From: Streptomyces syringium
Lineage (GTDB): Bacteria > Actinomycetota > Actinomycetes > Streptomycetales > Streptomycetaceae
Length of the DNA: 64,000 bases
NCBI RefSeq assembly: GCF_017876625.1
Contig: NZ_JAGIOH010000001.1
Location: 6,593,501 to 6,657,500, forward strand
Direction: 5' to 3'
The notes below the pieces were generated by a model, which saw only the letters and a list, made by a program, of their open reading frames with translations, did not search any database and was not told the origin of the DNA. A program made the position numbers and the translations under genes. This document shows positions 1-9,116 of the stretch, in pieces (the first letter of the stretch is position 1; every line of letters begins with the position of its first letter).

Positions 1-36
1 CGCCCGGACCGCACCAGGCCCGCCGCAGGTGAACGG

Positions 37-1548
37 CTACCCCTCCGGATACCGCCGGGGCGTCCAGACGATCTCCTCGCCGCCGTCGGGACCACGCCGT
101 ACCGTGCGGGTCTGGGTGGAGCCCACGATGAGGATCGTGCGCATGTCGACCTGTTCCGGGTCCAGTTCGCCGAGCCGGACGATCCGTACGCTCTCCTCCG
201 GACCGCCCACGTCCCGGCCCAGGACGACCGGGGTGTCCGCCGGGCGGTGTTCCAGGAGGAGGTCGCGGGCCTTGCCGACCTGCCAGACGCGGCTGCGGGA
301 GCCGGGGTTGTACAGGGCGAGGACCAGGTCCGCCGCCGCGGCCGACCGCAGTCGCTCGGCGATGACCTCCCACGGCTTGAGCCGGTCGGACAGCGACACG
401 ACCGCGTAGTCGTGGCCGAGCGGCGCGCCCGCCCGTGAGGCGGCGGCGTGGGCCGCCGTCATGCCGGGCAGCACCCGCACGGGCACCTCGCGGTACGGGT
501 CCTCGGAGGCGACCTCCAGGACGGCCGTCGCCATCGCGAAGACGCCCGGGTCGCCGGAGGAGACGACGGCGACCCGCCGCCCCTGCCGGGCGAGGTCGAG
601 CGCGAACTCGGCACGCTCGGACTCCACCTTGTTGTCGGACGGGTGCCGTCGCTGGCCCGGCCGGACGGGCACCCGGTCCACGTACGTGCTGTAGCCGACG
701 ATGTCCTCGGCTGCCGCCAGCTCGCCGCGCGCCTCCGGCGTCAGCCACAGCGGGCCGGCCGGGCCGAGCCCGACGACCACGACCTCGCCCCGGCCCGAGG
801 CGGCCGGAGCCGCGTCGACGCGGCTCGGCAGCACCGCCACCGAGAAGTACGGCACCGACGCCGGGCCCACGTCGGCCAGCAGGCCCGTACGCTCCCCGGG
901 CATCGTGGCGCGCTCGACGTACCGCGCGTCCGCGAGCCGGCCCGCGCTCTCCAGCGCGCCCCGCACGGCGGGGAACGTCCGGCCGAGCTTCATCACCACG
1001 GCCGAGTCGGTCGAGGCCAGGCGGGCCGTCAGCTCCTCCTCGGGCAGCGTGCCCGGCAGGATCGTCAGGACCTCCTCGCCCTCCACCAGCGGCTCACCCA
1101 GCCGGGCCGCCGCCGCGCTGACGGACGTGACCCCGGGGATCACCTCCGTCGGGTAGCGGTGGGCGAGCCGCTTGTGCATGTGCATGTACGAGCTGTAGAA
1201 GAGCGGGTCGCCCTCCGCGAGCACCGCGACCGTGCGCCCGGCGTCCAGGTGGACGGCCAGCCGCGCCGCGGCCTCCTCGTAGAACTCCTCCATCGCGCCC
1301 CGGTAGCCACCGGGGTGGTCGGTGGTCTCCGTGGTGACGGGGTAGACCAGCTGCTCCTCGATGTGGTCGGGGCGCAGATGGCGTTCGGCGATGGTGCGCG
1401 CGATGCTGCGGCCGTGCCGGGCGCTGTGGTACGCGACGACGTCGGCCGCGGTGATGACCTCGACGGCCCGCACGGTCATCAGCGACGGATCGCCGGGGCC
1501 GAGGCCCACTCCGTACAGTCGGCCCGTCGTCGAAGGCTGCTCGTTCAC
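37..1548 (-). CDS. cobIJ: Fused precorrin-2 C20- / precorrin-3B C17-methyltransferase (CobI-CobJ)
   Basis: This is a 503-aa fusion of two SAM-dependent uroporphyrin/corrin methyltransferase (TP_methylase) domains acting in the cytoplasm on the aerobic cobalamin pathway. The N-terminal half carries GVGLGPGDPSL and AEGDPLFYSSYMHMH and is CobI-like (C20 methylation of precorrin-2). The second half begins near residue 245 with VVGLGPAGPLWLTPEA and has SSGDPGVFAMA and ALYNPGSRSR, typical of CobJ (C17 methylation with ring contraction). The GTG start at 1548 overlaps the cobH stop as GTGA, so the two are translationally coupled; the frame stays open upstream, but only as a shadow of cobH. Fusions of cobI and cobJ are known in actinobacteria. 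Confidence in both activities is high. Confidence 0.93.
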   Translation of the reverse strand: MNEQPSTTGRLYGVGLGPGDPSLMTVRAVEVITAADVVAYHSARHGRSIARTIAERHLRPDHIEEQLVYPVTTETTDHPGGYRGAMEEFYEEAAARLAVHLDAGRTVAVLAEGDPLFYSSYMHMHKRLAHRYPTEVIPGVTSVSAAAARLGEPLVEGEEVLTILPGTLPEEELTARLASTDSAVVMKLGRTFPAVRGALESAGRLADARYVERATMPGERTGLLADVGPASVPYFSVAVLPSRVDAAPAASGRGEVVVVGLGPAGPLWLTPEARGELAAAEDIVGYSTYVDRVPVRPGQRRHPSDNKVESERAEFALDLARQGRRVAVVSSGDPGVFAMATAVLEVASEDPYREVPVRVLPGMTAAHAAASRAGAPLGHDYAVVSLSDRLKPWEVIAERLRSAAAADLVLALYNPGSRSRVWQVGKARDLLLEHRPADTPVVLGRDVGGPEESVRIVRLGELDPEQVDMRTILIVGSTQTRTVRRGPDGGEEIVWTPRRYPEG

Positions 1549-2189
1549 TCTTCCTCGCTCGCTATCGCGTTGATCGCCGCCGCTGCCATGGCGCTGCCGC
1601 CGCGACGGCCCCGCACCACCAGATAGTCGAGCCCCAGCGGGCTGTCGGCCAGGGCGTCCTTGGACTCGGCGGCACCGATGAAGCCCACCGGTATGCCGAT
1701 GACCGCGGCCGGACGCGGCGCCGCCGCCCCGCCTGCCCCTCCTTCTGCGAGCATCTCCAGCAGACGGAACAGCGCCGTCGGCGCGTTGCCGACCGCGACG
1801 ACCGCGCCGTCGAGCTTCTCGCGCCACAGCTCCAGGGCCGCCGCGCTGCGGGTCGTGCCCATCCGCCGTGCCAGCTCCGGCACCGACGGGTCGGCGAGGG
1901 TGCACAGCACCTCGTTGTCCGCGGGCAGCCGCTTGCGGGTCACCCCGCTGGCGACCATGTTCGCGTCGCACAGGATCGGCGCCCCGGCGCGCAGCGCCTC
2001 GCGGGCCCGCGCCACCACCTGGGGGGAGTACGCGAGGTCCCGTACGAGATCGACCATCCCGCAGGCGTGGATCATGCGCACCGCGACCTGGCTGACGTCC
2101 GGCGGCAGTCCGCCGAGGTCGGCCTCGGCCCTGATGGTGGCAAAGGACTGGCGGTAGATGGACGCGCCGTCCTTCTCGTACTCGAACAC
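1545..2189 (-). CDS. cobH: Precorrin-8X methylmutase CobH
   Basis: A 214-aa protein of the normal CobH/CbiC length. It moves the C11 methyl group to C12, converting precorrin-8X to hydrogenobyrinate. The motif RMIHACGM places the catalytic histidine at about residue 41, matching the essential active-site His of the family. Further conserved stretches are CDANMVASGV and the C-terminal GIPVGFIGAAESK. It starts with GTG; the upstream purine run is weak (GCGAGG). It lies 43 bp downstream of cobG and overlaps cobIJ by 4 bp, consistent with a cobG-cobH-cobIJ transcript running leftwards. Confidence 0.95.
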   Translation of the reverse strand: MFEYEKDGASIYRQSFATIRAEADLGGLPPDVSQVAVRMIHACGMVDLVRDLAYSPQVVARAREALRAGAPILCDANMVASGVTRKRLPADNEVLCTLADPSVPELARRMGTTRSAAALELWREKLDGAVVAVGNAPTALFRLLEMLAEGGAGGAAAPRPAAVIGIPVGFIGAAESKDALADSPLGLDYLVVRGRRGGSAMAAAAINAIASEEE

Positions 2190-2232
2190 TGTGCCTCGCT
2201 TGCTGGGTTGCGCCTGGTGGTGTCGTGCAGGG

Positions 2233-3606
2233 TCAGTCCGCGGAGGTACGAGCCGCCGCGACCGCGTCGGCCAGTCCCCCCGCTCTGGCTGTTTCCGTCT
2301 TCGTTTCCGTCTCCCCGTCCCGTACCGCGATCCGGTAGCCGTCCCCGGTCGCGAGCACGTCGACCCATGTCCCGCCCGGGTGGCCGCACCGCCGCTCGCA
2401 GCCGGACCAGTACACCGGGAGCCCCGCCGGGGGCAGTCCCGCGAGGCAGGCCGCCGCGTCCGCCCGTACGTCCGCGAGGGACTTGGCGCAGCCCGGCCGG
2501 CCCGCGCACGCGCCCGCCCGGTGCCAGGGGGACGTGGTGGAGGTGACGAGTCCGGCGTCCGCGAGCGCCGTCAGCCGGGAGCGGGCCGTACCGGCCGGGA
2601 GGCCGGGGACGACGATGCCGCGCCAGGGTGTCACACGCAGCTCGCCCGTCCCGTCCCGGTCGGCCGTGGTGGCCACGAGCCGCCACTGGGCGGCGGTCAG
2701 CCGCCCGAGCGGCGCGGTCACCGACAGGGCGCACCGCCCGTCCCCGCCGGTGACCAGGCCGGGCCCGACCGGGGGCCCGTGCGGGAGACGGGGCCGGGGC
2801 AGCGGGACGCAGTCGATGCCCGCGGCCGTCAGCCGGTCACCCAACGCTTCGACGCGCGGGCGGTGTTCGGGGGCCAGGTCCCGCACCCGCCAGGCCTTGG
2901 CGCCGCCGCGGGCCGCCGCCGCGAGGAACTCGCGCGCGGCCAGCACGGCCGCGCGCGGCGCGTCACAGGCGGCGATGCGCAGACCGGGCCCGGTGGCGGC
3001 GAAGCACACGGTGGCCTGCCCCGCACCGCTTGCGATCAATGTCACATCGGGGCCGAGGGCCACGATGTCGCCGCGGCCGTCGTCCAGGCCGAAGAGGAAA
3101 CGACCCGACAAACCTGACAAATCCAGGCCGTCGGAGGGGTCGGGCGCATCGGACGCGGGGGTGCACAGGAGTGCGTCCAGGGCGCGCGCCCAGGCCTGCA
3201 CATCGGTTGCCCCGGCGGGGGACGGCTCCACGGCCCCGTCCAGACCGCACAACGGCGAGGCCGCCACATTGCGCACCCGGTCGTACCGGTCCGACGGCAG
3301 CAGCCCCGCCGCCCGCAACCGGCCGGCCAGTTCACCGCCGCAGCCGTCGGACAGCCCGCGCAGCTGGACGTTGCCGCGCGAGGTGATGTCGAGGTTCCCG
3401 TCGCCCAGCTCCTCGGCGACCAGCGCCAATGCCATCGCCTGACGGGCCGTCAACAGCCCGGCGGGCAACCGGACGCGCGCCAGCGCACCGTCGTCCGCGG
3501 TGTGCAGCCGCAGCGCTCCGGGGCAGGCGTCGCCGCCCGCTCGGACGGTCCGTCCGCCGGCGGCCGGTTTATCCCGCTCCGAGGGGGATGGGGGGGTGAC
3601 GGGCAT
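2233..3606 (-). CDS. cobG: Precorrin-3B synthase CobG
   Basis: About 457 aa, a member of the nitrite/sulfite reductase ferredoxin-like family. CobG is the O2-dependent monooxygenase that makes precorrin-3B, so it marks the aerobic pathway. Visible features are the siroheme/Fe-S reductase N-terminal repeat with DITSRGNVQLRGL, and C-terminal cluster cysteines arranged CAGRPGC (Cx5C) and CERRC (Cx3C), the [4Fe-4S] signature. The start is uncertain: ATG at 3606 and ATG at 3618 are in frame and neither has a strong RBS; the longer frame upstream reads through the divergent promoter and riboswitch and is not coding. First gene of the leftward cob operon, divergent from cobN. Confidence 0.9.
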   Translation of the reverse strand: MPVTPPSPSERDKPAAGGRTVRAGGDACPGALRLHTADDGALARVRLPAGLLTARQAMALALVAEELGDGNLDITSRGNVQLRGLSDGCGGELAGRLRAAGLLPSDRYDRVRNVAASPLCGLDGAVEPSPAGATDVQAWARALDALLCTPASDAPDPSDGLDLSGLSGRFLFGLDDGRGDIVALGPDVTLIASGAGQATVCFAATGPGLRIAACDAPRAAVLAAREFLAAAARGGAKAWRVRDLAPEHRPRVEALGDRLTAAGIDCVPLPRPRLPHGPPVGPGLVTGGDGRCALSVTAPLGRLTAAQWRLVATTADRDGTGELRVTPWRGIVVPGLPAGTARSRLTALADAGLVTSTTSPWHRAGACAGRPGCAKSLADVRADAAACLAGLPPAGLPVYWSGCERRCGHPGGTWVDVLATGDGYRIAVRDGETETKTETARAGGLADAVAAARTSAD

Positions 3607-3666
3607 GGCGGCGAGCATACCGACGATCACACCGGGTGCACCGTCCTGTGCCAAACGGCCAGCGCT

Positions 3667-3673
3667 TACTATG
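3667..3673. promoter_or_regulatory. Candidate overlapping divergent -10 elements of cobG and cobN
   Basis: The heptamer TACTATG reads as TACTAT on the plus strand and CATAGT on the minus strand. Both fit the TANNNT-like -10 of streptomycete housekeeping promoters. It lies just upstream of the riboswitch (plus) and about 60 bp upstream of cobG (minus). No convincing -35 is seen on either side, so this is a weak call. Confidence 0.35.
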
Positions 3674-3689
3674 CTCACCGGTGGCCAGA

Positions 3690-3822
3690 ATCTCTTTGTT
3701 CGTCCTCTGGTCCGCCAAACGCCAGCGACGGCGTCAGGGGAGGAAGCCGGTGAGACTCCGGCACGGTCCCGCCACTGTGAGCCCGGCAGCGATGCCGGGC
3801 GAGTCAGGAACTCCCGCCGTCC
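3690..3822 (+). ncRNA. Cobalamin (AdoCbl) riboswitch upstream of cobN
   Basis: Conserved cobalamin riboswitch landmarks are present in order: GGAAGCCGGTGAGACTCCGG near 3742-3761, the B12 box GCCACTGT at 3771-3778, a stem-loop CCCGGCAGCGATGCCGGG, then GAGTCAGGA. These are hallmarks of the class. It sits about 100 nt upstream of the cobN GTG, so cobalamin probably represses cobN through this leader. The cobG-H-IJ operon on the other strand has no such element in its short leader. Exact outer boundaries (P1) are approximate. Confidence 0.93.
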
Positions 3823-3925
3823 TCCAACCGCCCGGGGCGCGGACCCCGAGGAAGGCCAGCCGCCGCATGCGCACCATCCGGTCCGGCGTACCCCGGGCGA
3901 CCCTCGATGCCCTGGGGAGCGCCGC

Positions 3926-6900
3926 GTGATCCTTCTCCTGTCGACGTCCGACACCGACCTGCTCAGCGCCCGCGCGGCTGCCGCTCACGGAGGCCCGGTC
4001 CCGTACCGCCTGGCCAACCCCGCCCGGCTCGCGCTTGACGACCTGCCCGCCCTCCTGGACGGCACCGACCTCGTCGTCGTCCGCCTCCTCGGCGGCATCC
4101 GTGCCTGGCAGGAGGGGCTCGACCTGCTGCTCGCCGGGGACCGCCCCGTCGTCGTCCTCACCGGCGAACAGGCGCCCGACGCCCAGCTGATGGAGGCCTC
4201 CACCGTCCCCATCGGCATCGCCGCCGAGGCCCACGCCTACCTCGCGCACGGCGGCCCCGACAACCTCGAACAGCTCGCGCGGTTCCTCTCCGACACCGTG
4301 CTGCTCACCGGCCACGGCTTCGAGGCGCCCGCCCCCGCCCCCACCTGGGGTCCGCTGGAGCGCACCCCCAAGCCCGGCGCCACCGGCCCGCTCATCGCGG
4401 TGCTCTACTACCGCGCCCACCACATGAGCGGCAACACCGCCTTCGTGGAAACCCTGTGCGGGGCCATCGAGGACGCGGGCGGCCGCGCCCTGCCGCTGTA
4501 CGTCGCCTCGCTGCGCGCCCCCGAGCCGGAGCTCATCGAGGCGCTCGGCACCGCCGACGCCGTCGTCACCACCGTCCTCGCCGCGGGCGGCACCAAGCCC
4601 GCGGCGGCCTCCGCCGGCGGCGACGACGAGTCCTGGGACGCCGGCGCCCTCGCCGCGCTCGACGTGCCGATCCTCCAGGCCCTGTGCCTGACCGGACCCC
4701 GCAGCGCCTGGGAGGAGAACGACGAGGGCCTCTCGCCGCTCGACGCCGCCACCCAGGTCGCCGTCCCCGAGTTCGACGGCCGCCTCATCACCGTCCCGTT
4801 CTCCTTCAAGGAGGTCGACGACGACGGCCTGCCGATGTACGTGGCCGACGCCGAGCGCGCCTCCCGCGTCGCCGGCATCGCCGTGCGCCACGCCCGGCTG
4901 CGCCACATCCCCGCGGCCGACAAGCGCCTCGCGCTGGTCCTCTCCGCCTACCCCACCAAGCACTCCCGCATCGGCAACGCCGTCGGGCTCGACACCCCCG
5001 CCAGCGCCGTGGCGCTGCTGCGCCGACTGCGCGAGGAGGGCTACGACTTCGGTACGGAGGAGGTCCCCGGCCTCGCGTCCGGTGACGGCGACGAGCTGAT
5101 CTACGCCCTCATCGAGGCCGGCGGCCACGACCAGGAGTGGCTCACCGAGGAGCAGCTCGCCCGCAACCCCGTCCGCATCCCGGCCGCCGACTACCGGCGC
5201 TGGTTCGCCGAGCTGCCCGCCGAGCTGCGCGAGGCCGTCGAGGAGCACTGGGGCCCGGCGCCCGGCGAGATGTTCGTCGACCGCAGTGCCAACCCCGAGG
5301 GCGACATCGTCCTCGCGGCGCTGCGCCGCGGCAACCTCCTCGTCCTCATCCAGCCGCCGCGCGGCTTCGGCGAGAACCCCATCGCGATCTACCACGACCC
5401 CGATCTGCCGCCCTCGCACCACTACCTCGCCGCCTACCGCTGGATCGCCGCCTCCCGCGCGGACGGCGGCTTCGGCGCCGACGCCATGGTCCACCTCGGC
5501 AAGCACGGCAATCTGGAGTGGCTGCCCGGCAAGAACGCCGGCCTGTCCGCCGCCTGCGGCCCGGACGCCGCCCTCGGCGACCTGCCGCTGATCTACCCCT
5601 TCCTCGTCAACGACCCCGGTGAAGGCACCCAGGCCAAGCGCCGCGCCCACGCCACCCTCGTCGACCACCTCGTGCCGCCGATGGCCCGCGCCGAGTCCTA
5701 CGGCGACATCGCCCGCCTGGAGCAGCTCCTCGACGAGTACGCGTCCATCTCCGCGATGGACCCGGCCAAGCTGCCCGCCATCCGCGCCCAGATCTGGACG
5801 CTCATCCAGGCCGCGAAGCTCGACCACGACCTCGGCCTCGACGACCGTCCGGACGACGACGGGTTCGACGACTTCCTGCTGCACGTCGACGGCTGGCTGT
5901 GCGAGGTCAAGGACGCCCAGATCCGCGACGGTCTGCACGTCCTCGGTGGCGCGCCCACCGGTGAGGCGCGCGTCAACCTCGTCCTGTCGATCCTGCGCGC
6001 CCGTCAGATCTGGGGCGGCACGCAGGCCCTGCCGGGTCTGCGCGAGGCCCTCGGCCTCGACGAGTCCGCCGCCACCCGCACCACCGCCGACGAGGCGGAG
6101 GAGCGGGCCCGCGCGCTCGTCCAGGCCATGGAGGACGCGGACTGGGACCCGGCCGCGGTCGCTTCCGTGGCGCGGGAGCACGGTGAACAGGTCGCCGCGA
6201 TCCTCGACTTCGCCGCCCGCGAGGTCGTGCCCCGCCTGGCCGCCACCACCGACGAGATCGACCACGCGGTGCACGCCCTGAACGGCGGCTTCGTGCCGGC
6301 CGGCCCGTCCGGCTCGCCCCTCCGCGGCCTGGTCAACGTCCTCCCGACGGGCCGCAACTTCTACTCCGTCGACCCCAAGGCCGTCCCCAGCCGGCTCGCG
6401 TGGGAGACCGGCCAGGCCCTCGCCGACTCCCTGCTGCAGCGCTACCGCACCGACCACGGCGACTGGCCGAAGTCGGTGGGCCTGTCCCTGTGGGGCACGA
6501 GCGCGATGCGCACCTCCGGCGACGACGTCGCCGAGGCCCTCGCCCTGATGGGTGTCCGCCCGCTCTGGGACGACGCCTCACGCCGGGTCAACGGCCTGGA
6601 GCCGATCCCGCTGGCGGAGCTGGGCCGCCCCCGCATCGACGTCACCCTGCGCATCAGCGGCTTCTTCCGTGACGCCTTCCCGCACGTCATCGGCCTCCTC
6701 GACGATGCGGTCCGGCTGGCCGCCGCCCTCGACGAGCCCGCCGACGACAACTACGTCCGCGCCCACGCCCAGGCCGACCTCGCCGAGCACGGTGACGAAC
6801 GCCGCGCCACCACCCGCATCTTCGGCTCCCGCCCCGGCACCTACGGCGCGGGCCTGCTCCAGCTCATCGACAGCCGCGACTGGCGCACCGACGCCGACCT

Positions 6901-7534
6901 CGCCGAGGTCTACACCGTCTGGGGCGGCTACGCCTACGGCCGCGAACTCGAGGGCCGCCCGGCCCGCGAGGAGATGGAGACCGCCTACAAGCGCATCGCG
7001 GTCGCGGCGAAGAACACCGACACCCGCGAGCACGACATCGCCGACTCCGACGACTACTTCCAGTACCACGGCGGCATGGTCGCCACGGTGAAGGCCCTCA
7101 AGGGCAAGGCCCCGGAGGCGTACATCGGAGACTCCACCCGCCCGGAGACGGTCCGCACCCGCACCCTGGTCGAGGAGACCTCCCGCGTCTTCCGCGCCCG
7201 CGTCGTCAACCCCCGCTGGATCGAGGCGATGCGCCGCCACGGCTACAAGGGCGCCTTCGAACTCGCCGCCACCGTGGACTACCTGTTCGGCTACGACGCC
7301 ACCACCGGCGTCGTCCCGGACTGGATGTACGACAAGCTCGCCCAGACCTACGTCCTCGACCCGGAGAACCGAGCCTTCCTCCAGGAGGCCAACCCCTGGG
7401 CCCTGCACGGCATCGCCGAGCGCCTCCTGGAGGCAGAGAGCCGCGGCATGTGGGCCAAGCCGGACGCGGAGACGCTGGAGGGGCTGCGCCAGGCGTTCCT
7501 GGAGACCGAGGGCAACCTGGAGGGCGAGGAGTAG
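3926..7534 (+). CDS. cobN: Cobaltochelatase large subunit CobN
   Basis: A 1,202-aa CobN/magnesium-chelatase H-type protein. With CobS and CobT-type AAA subunits (not in this window) it inserts Co2+ into hydrogenobyrinic acid a,c-diamide. Family landmarks include YYRAHHMSGNTAFVETL, QPPRGFGENPIAIYHDPDLP, and MVHLGKHGNLEWLPGKNAGL. The frame is open far upstream through the riboswitch; GTG at 3926 was chosen because GGGGAGC precedes it at 3914-3920 and the N-terminus VILLLSTSDTDLLSAR fits the family. The gene is monocistronic here, ending in a hairpin at 7560-7592. Regulation is expected from the upstream riboswitch. Confidence 0.96.
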   Translation: MILLLSTSDTDLLSARAAAAHGGPVPYRLANPARLALDDLPALLDGTDLVVVRLLGGIRAWQEGLDLLLAGDRPVVVLTGEQAPDAQLMEASTVPIGIAAEAHAYLAHGGPDNLEQLARFLSDTVLLTGHGFEAPAPAPTWGPLERTPKPGATGPLIAVLYYRAHHMSGNTAFVETLCGAIEDAGGRALPLYVASLRAPEPELIEALGTADAVVTTVLAAGGTKPAAASAGGDDESWDAGALAALDVPILQALCLTGPRSAWEENDEGLSPLDAATQVAVPEFDGRLITVPFSFKEVDDDGLPMYVADAERASRVAGIAVRHARLRHIPAADKRLALVLSAYPTKHSRIGNAVGLDTPASAVALLRRLREEGYDFGTEEVPGLASGDGDELIYALIEAGGHDQEWLTEEQLARNPVRIPAADYRRWFAELPAELREAVEEHWGPAPGEMFVDRSANPEGDIVLAALRRGNLLVLIQPPRGFGENPIAIYHDPDLPPSHHYLAAYRWIAASRADGGFGADAMVHLGKHGNLEWLPGKNAGLSAACGPDAALGDLPLIYPFLVNDPGEGTQAKRRAHATLVDHLVPPMARAESYGDIARLEQLLDEYASISAMDPAKLPAIRAQIWTLIQAAKLDHDLGLDDRPDDDGFDDFLLHVDGWLCEVKDAQIRDGLHVLGGAPTGEARVNLVLSILRARQIWGGTQALPGLREALGLDESAATRTTADEAEERARALVQAMEDADWDPAAVASVAREHGEQVAAILDFAAREVVPRLAATTDEIDHAVHALNGGFVPAGPSGSPLRGLVNVLPTGRNFYSVDPKAVPSRLAWETGQALADSLLQRYRTDHGDWPKSVGLSLWGTSAMRTSGDDVAEALALMGVRPLWDDASRRVNGLEPIPLAELGRPRIDVTLRISGFFRDAFPHVIGLLDDAVRLAAALDEPADDNYVRAHAQADLAEHGDERRATTRIFGSRPGTYGAGLLQLIDSRDWRTDADLAEVYTVWGGYAYGRELEGRPAREEMETAYKRIAVAAKNTDTREHDIADSDDYFQYHGGMVATVKALKGKAPEAYIGDSTRPETVRTRTLVEETSRVFRARVVNPRWIEAMRRHGYKGAFELAATVDYLFGYDATTGVVPDWMYDKLAQTYVLDPENRAFLQEANPWALHGIAERLLEAESRGMWAKPDAETLEGLRQAFLETEGNLEGEE

Positions 7535-7559
7535 GCCCCCGGCCACCCCACGGCGACCT

Positions 7560-7592
7560 GCGGAGACCTCCCCGCGAAGGGGGGTCTCCGCG
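7560..7592 (+). terminator. Hairpin after cobN
   Basis: Near-perfect inverted repeat GCGGAGACC(T)CCCC / GGGGGGTCTCCGC with a short GCGAA loop, 26 bp after the cobN stop. No T-tract follows, as is usual for streptomycete terminators. Confidence 0.75.
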
Positions 7593-7819
7593 CTTCACCT
7601 CACCGGCCGTCGACGACTCGTCCGACCCCCGACTGTCGAAGTACCGCGCCCCGGCAAGCCCCCGGCCGCCAGGAGCACCGCCACCGCGGCGGCCGCGCCA
7701 CCGGGAAGGCTCCAGCCAGGCCCGGCGTCGTGCCGCAACGCGTCGGCGGGGGCCGGGGACAACGCTCCGGAGCCGTCCGGCAACTCCTGGGGCTCTCCGA
7801 CGCCGTGGCACCTCCCGCT

Positions 7820-7849
7820 TTGGGGCTGCCGCCCGGCGCTCACTAGGAT
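7820..7849 (+). promoter_or_regulatory. Promoter of the VWA gene, probably leaderless transcript
   Basis: TTGGGG at 7820-7825, an 18-bp spacer, then TAGGAT at 7844-7849 fits a HrdB-type promoter. The ATG at 7857 lies 8 nt after the -10, so transcription would begin at or within a base of the start codon. No Shine-Dalgarno fits between. The rest of 7593-7856 holds no gene that I can support. Confidence 0.6.
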
Positions 7850-7856
7850 CATTTGG

Positions 7857-9116
7857 ATGATCATCAGAAAACGGCTGGCGGCGGGCGCGTGCGCCCTGCT
7901 CGCCGCCCTGGCCGCGGGAACCGCGCCGGCGAACGCCGCCGACGAACCCTCGAAGAACTCCCCGAAGGTCGAGCTCGTCCTCGACGTCAGTGGCTCGATG
8001 CGCGCCCGGGACGTGGACGGGCAGTCGCGCATGGCGGCGGCCCAGCAGGCGTTCAACGAGGTGATCGACGCCGTTCCGGACGACGTGCGGCTCGGCATTC
8101 GTACCCTCGGGGCGAACTATCCCGGTGACGACAAGGAGCTGGGCTGCAAGGACAGCAAGCAGCTGTACCCCGTCGGGCCGGTGAACCGGACCGAGGCCAA
8201 GGCGGCCGTCGCCACGCTGCGGCCCACGGGCTGGACGCCCATCGGGTACGCGCTGCGCGGTGCGGACGCCGACCTCGACGTCGGGGGCGGTACGCGCAGG
8301 ATCGTGCTCATCACCGACGGCGAGGACTCCTGCGGGCAGCCCGACCCCTGTGACGTGGCCCGTGAACTGGCCGCCAAGGGCACCCACTTGACCGTCGACA
8401 CCCTGGGGCTGGCCCACGACGACAAGACGCGCGAGCAGCTCAGCTGCATCGCCGAGGCCACCGGCGGGACGTACACCACCGTGCGGCACACCAAGGAGCT
8501 GTCCGGCCGCATCAAGCAGCTCGTGCGGCGCGCGGCCGACCCCGTCGAGACGCCCAAGGCGACCCAGGGTGCGGCCGAGTGCGCGAAGGCGCCCGAACTC
8601 GGTGTCGGCATCTACACCGACCGCTCGGCCTTCGGCCAGCACCGCTGGTACCGCGTCAAGGTGACACCCGGTCAGGAGCTGCGCACCTCGGTGAGCGTCG
8701 GTGCGGACCGCGCGGTCGATCCCGACTACGGGGTGCTGGTGCGAGCCGTGGACGACAGCGGCCGGGAGCTGGTGCGCGGCACCGACGCGGGCAGCGGGCG
8801 GACCGACGTCATGTCGGCGGGCCTGCGCTACCCGATCGCCGAGGGGAAGAAGGATGAGGACAAGCAGGCGCGGACCGTCTGTCTGGAGGTCTCGCACTCC
8901 TTCTCCGCCCCCGCCTCCGTCAAGCGTGACCCCGGTCTCCCCGTCGAGCTGGCCGTCGACCTCGTCGACGCCCCGGACGACCCCTCCGACCTGGCCGCCT
9001 TCGGCCTCGGCCGGGGCTGGGTGCTGCTGGCCGTCCTGGTCGTGACCGGGCTGATCGCCGGTCTGCTCTGGGGCTGGCTGTCCCGCTGGCGTGTCTCGGT
9101 GTGGAGGACGAACTGA
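7857..9116 (+). CDS. Secreted, membrane-anchored VWA-domain protein
   Basis: A 419-aa protein with an N-terminal signal peptide (MIIRKRLAAGACALLAALAAG, cleavage near ANA-AD). A von Willebrand A domain follows at about residues 37-215: the MIDAS motif DVSGSM is intact and ITDGEDSC follows. A beta-rich region of about 170 residues comes next, then a C-terminal membrane helix (GWVLLAVLVVTGLIAGLLWG) and a basic tail. The topology is therefore extracytoplasmic with a single C-terminal anchor. It overlaps the next gene by 1 bp, so the pair is coupled. The VWA domain predicts metal-dependent protein binding, but no partner or process can be named. Despite its position next to cobN, it is not the chelatase VWA subunit, because it is exported. 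Confidence 0.88.
   Translation: MIIRKRLAAGACALLAALAAGTAPANAADEPSKNSPKVELVLDVSGSMRARDVDGQSRMAAAQQAFNEVIDAVPDDVRLGIRTLGANYPGDDKELGCKDSKQLYPVGPVNRTEAKAAVATLRPTGWTPIGYALRGADADLDVGGGTRRIVLITDGEDSCGQPDPCDVARELAAKGTHLTVDTLGLAHDDKTREQLSCIAEATGGTYTTVRHTKELSGRIKQLVRRAADPVETPKATQGAAECAKAPELGVGIYTDRSAFGQHRWYRVKVTPGQELRTSVSVGADRAVDPDYGVLVRAVDDSGRELVRGTDAGSGRTDVMSAGLRYPIAEGKKDEDKQARTVCLEVSHSFSAPASVKRDPGLPVELAVDLVDAPDDPSDLAAFGLGRGWVLLAVLVVTGLIAGLLWGWLSRWRVSVWRTN

Noticed and set aside
435..1626. Long plus-strand frames opposite cobIJ and cobH
   Set aside because: They are Arg/Pro/Gly/His-rich mirror frames of the cob genes, without family motifs or RBS; typical of GC-rich shadows.
7857..9116. VWA protein as the CobT/ChlD chelatase subunit next to cobN
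   Set aside because: It has a signal peptide and a C-terminal membrane anchor, whereas chelatase subunits are cytoplasmic; a terminator and its own promoter separate it from cobN.
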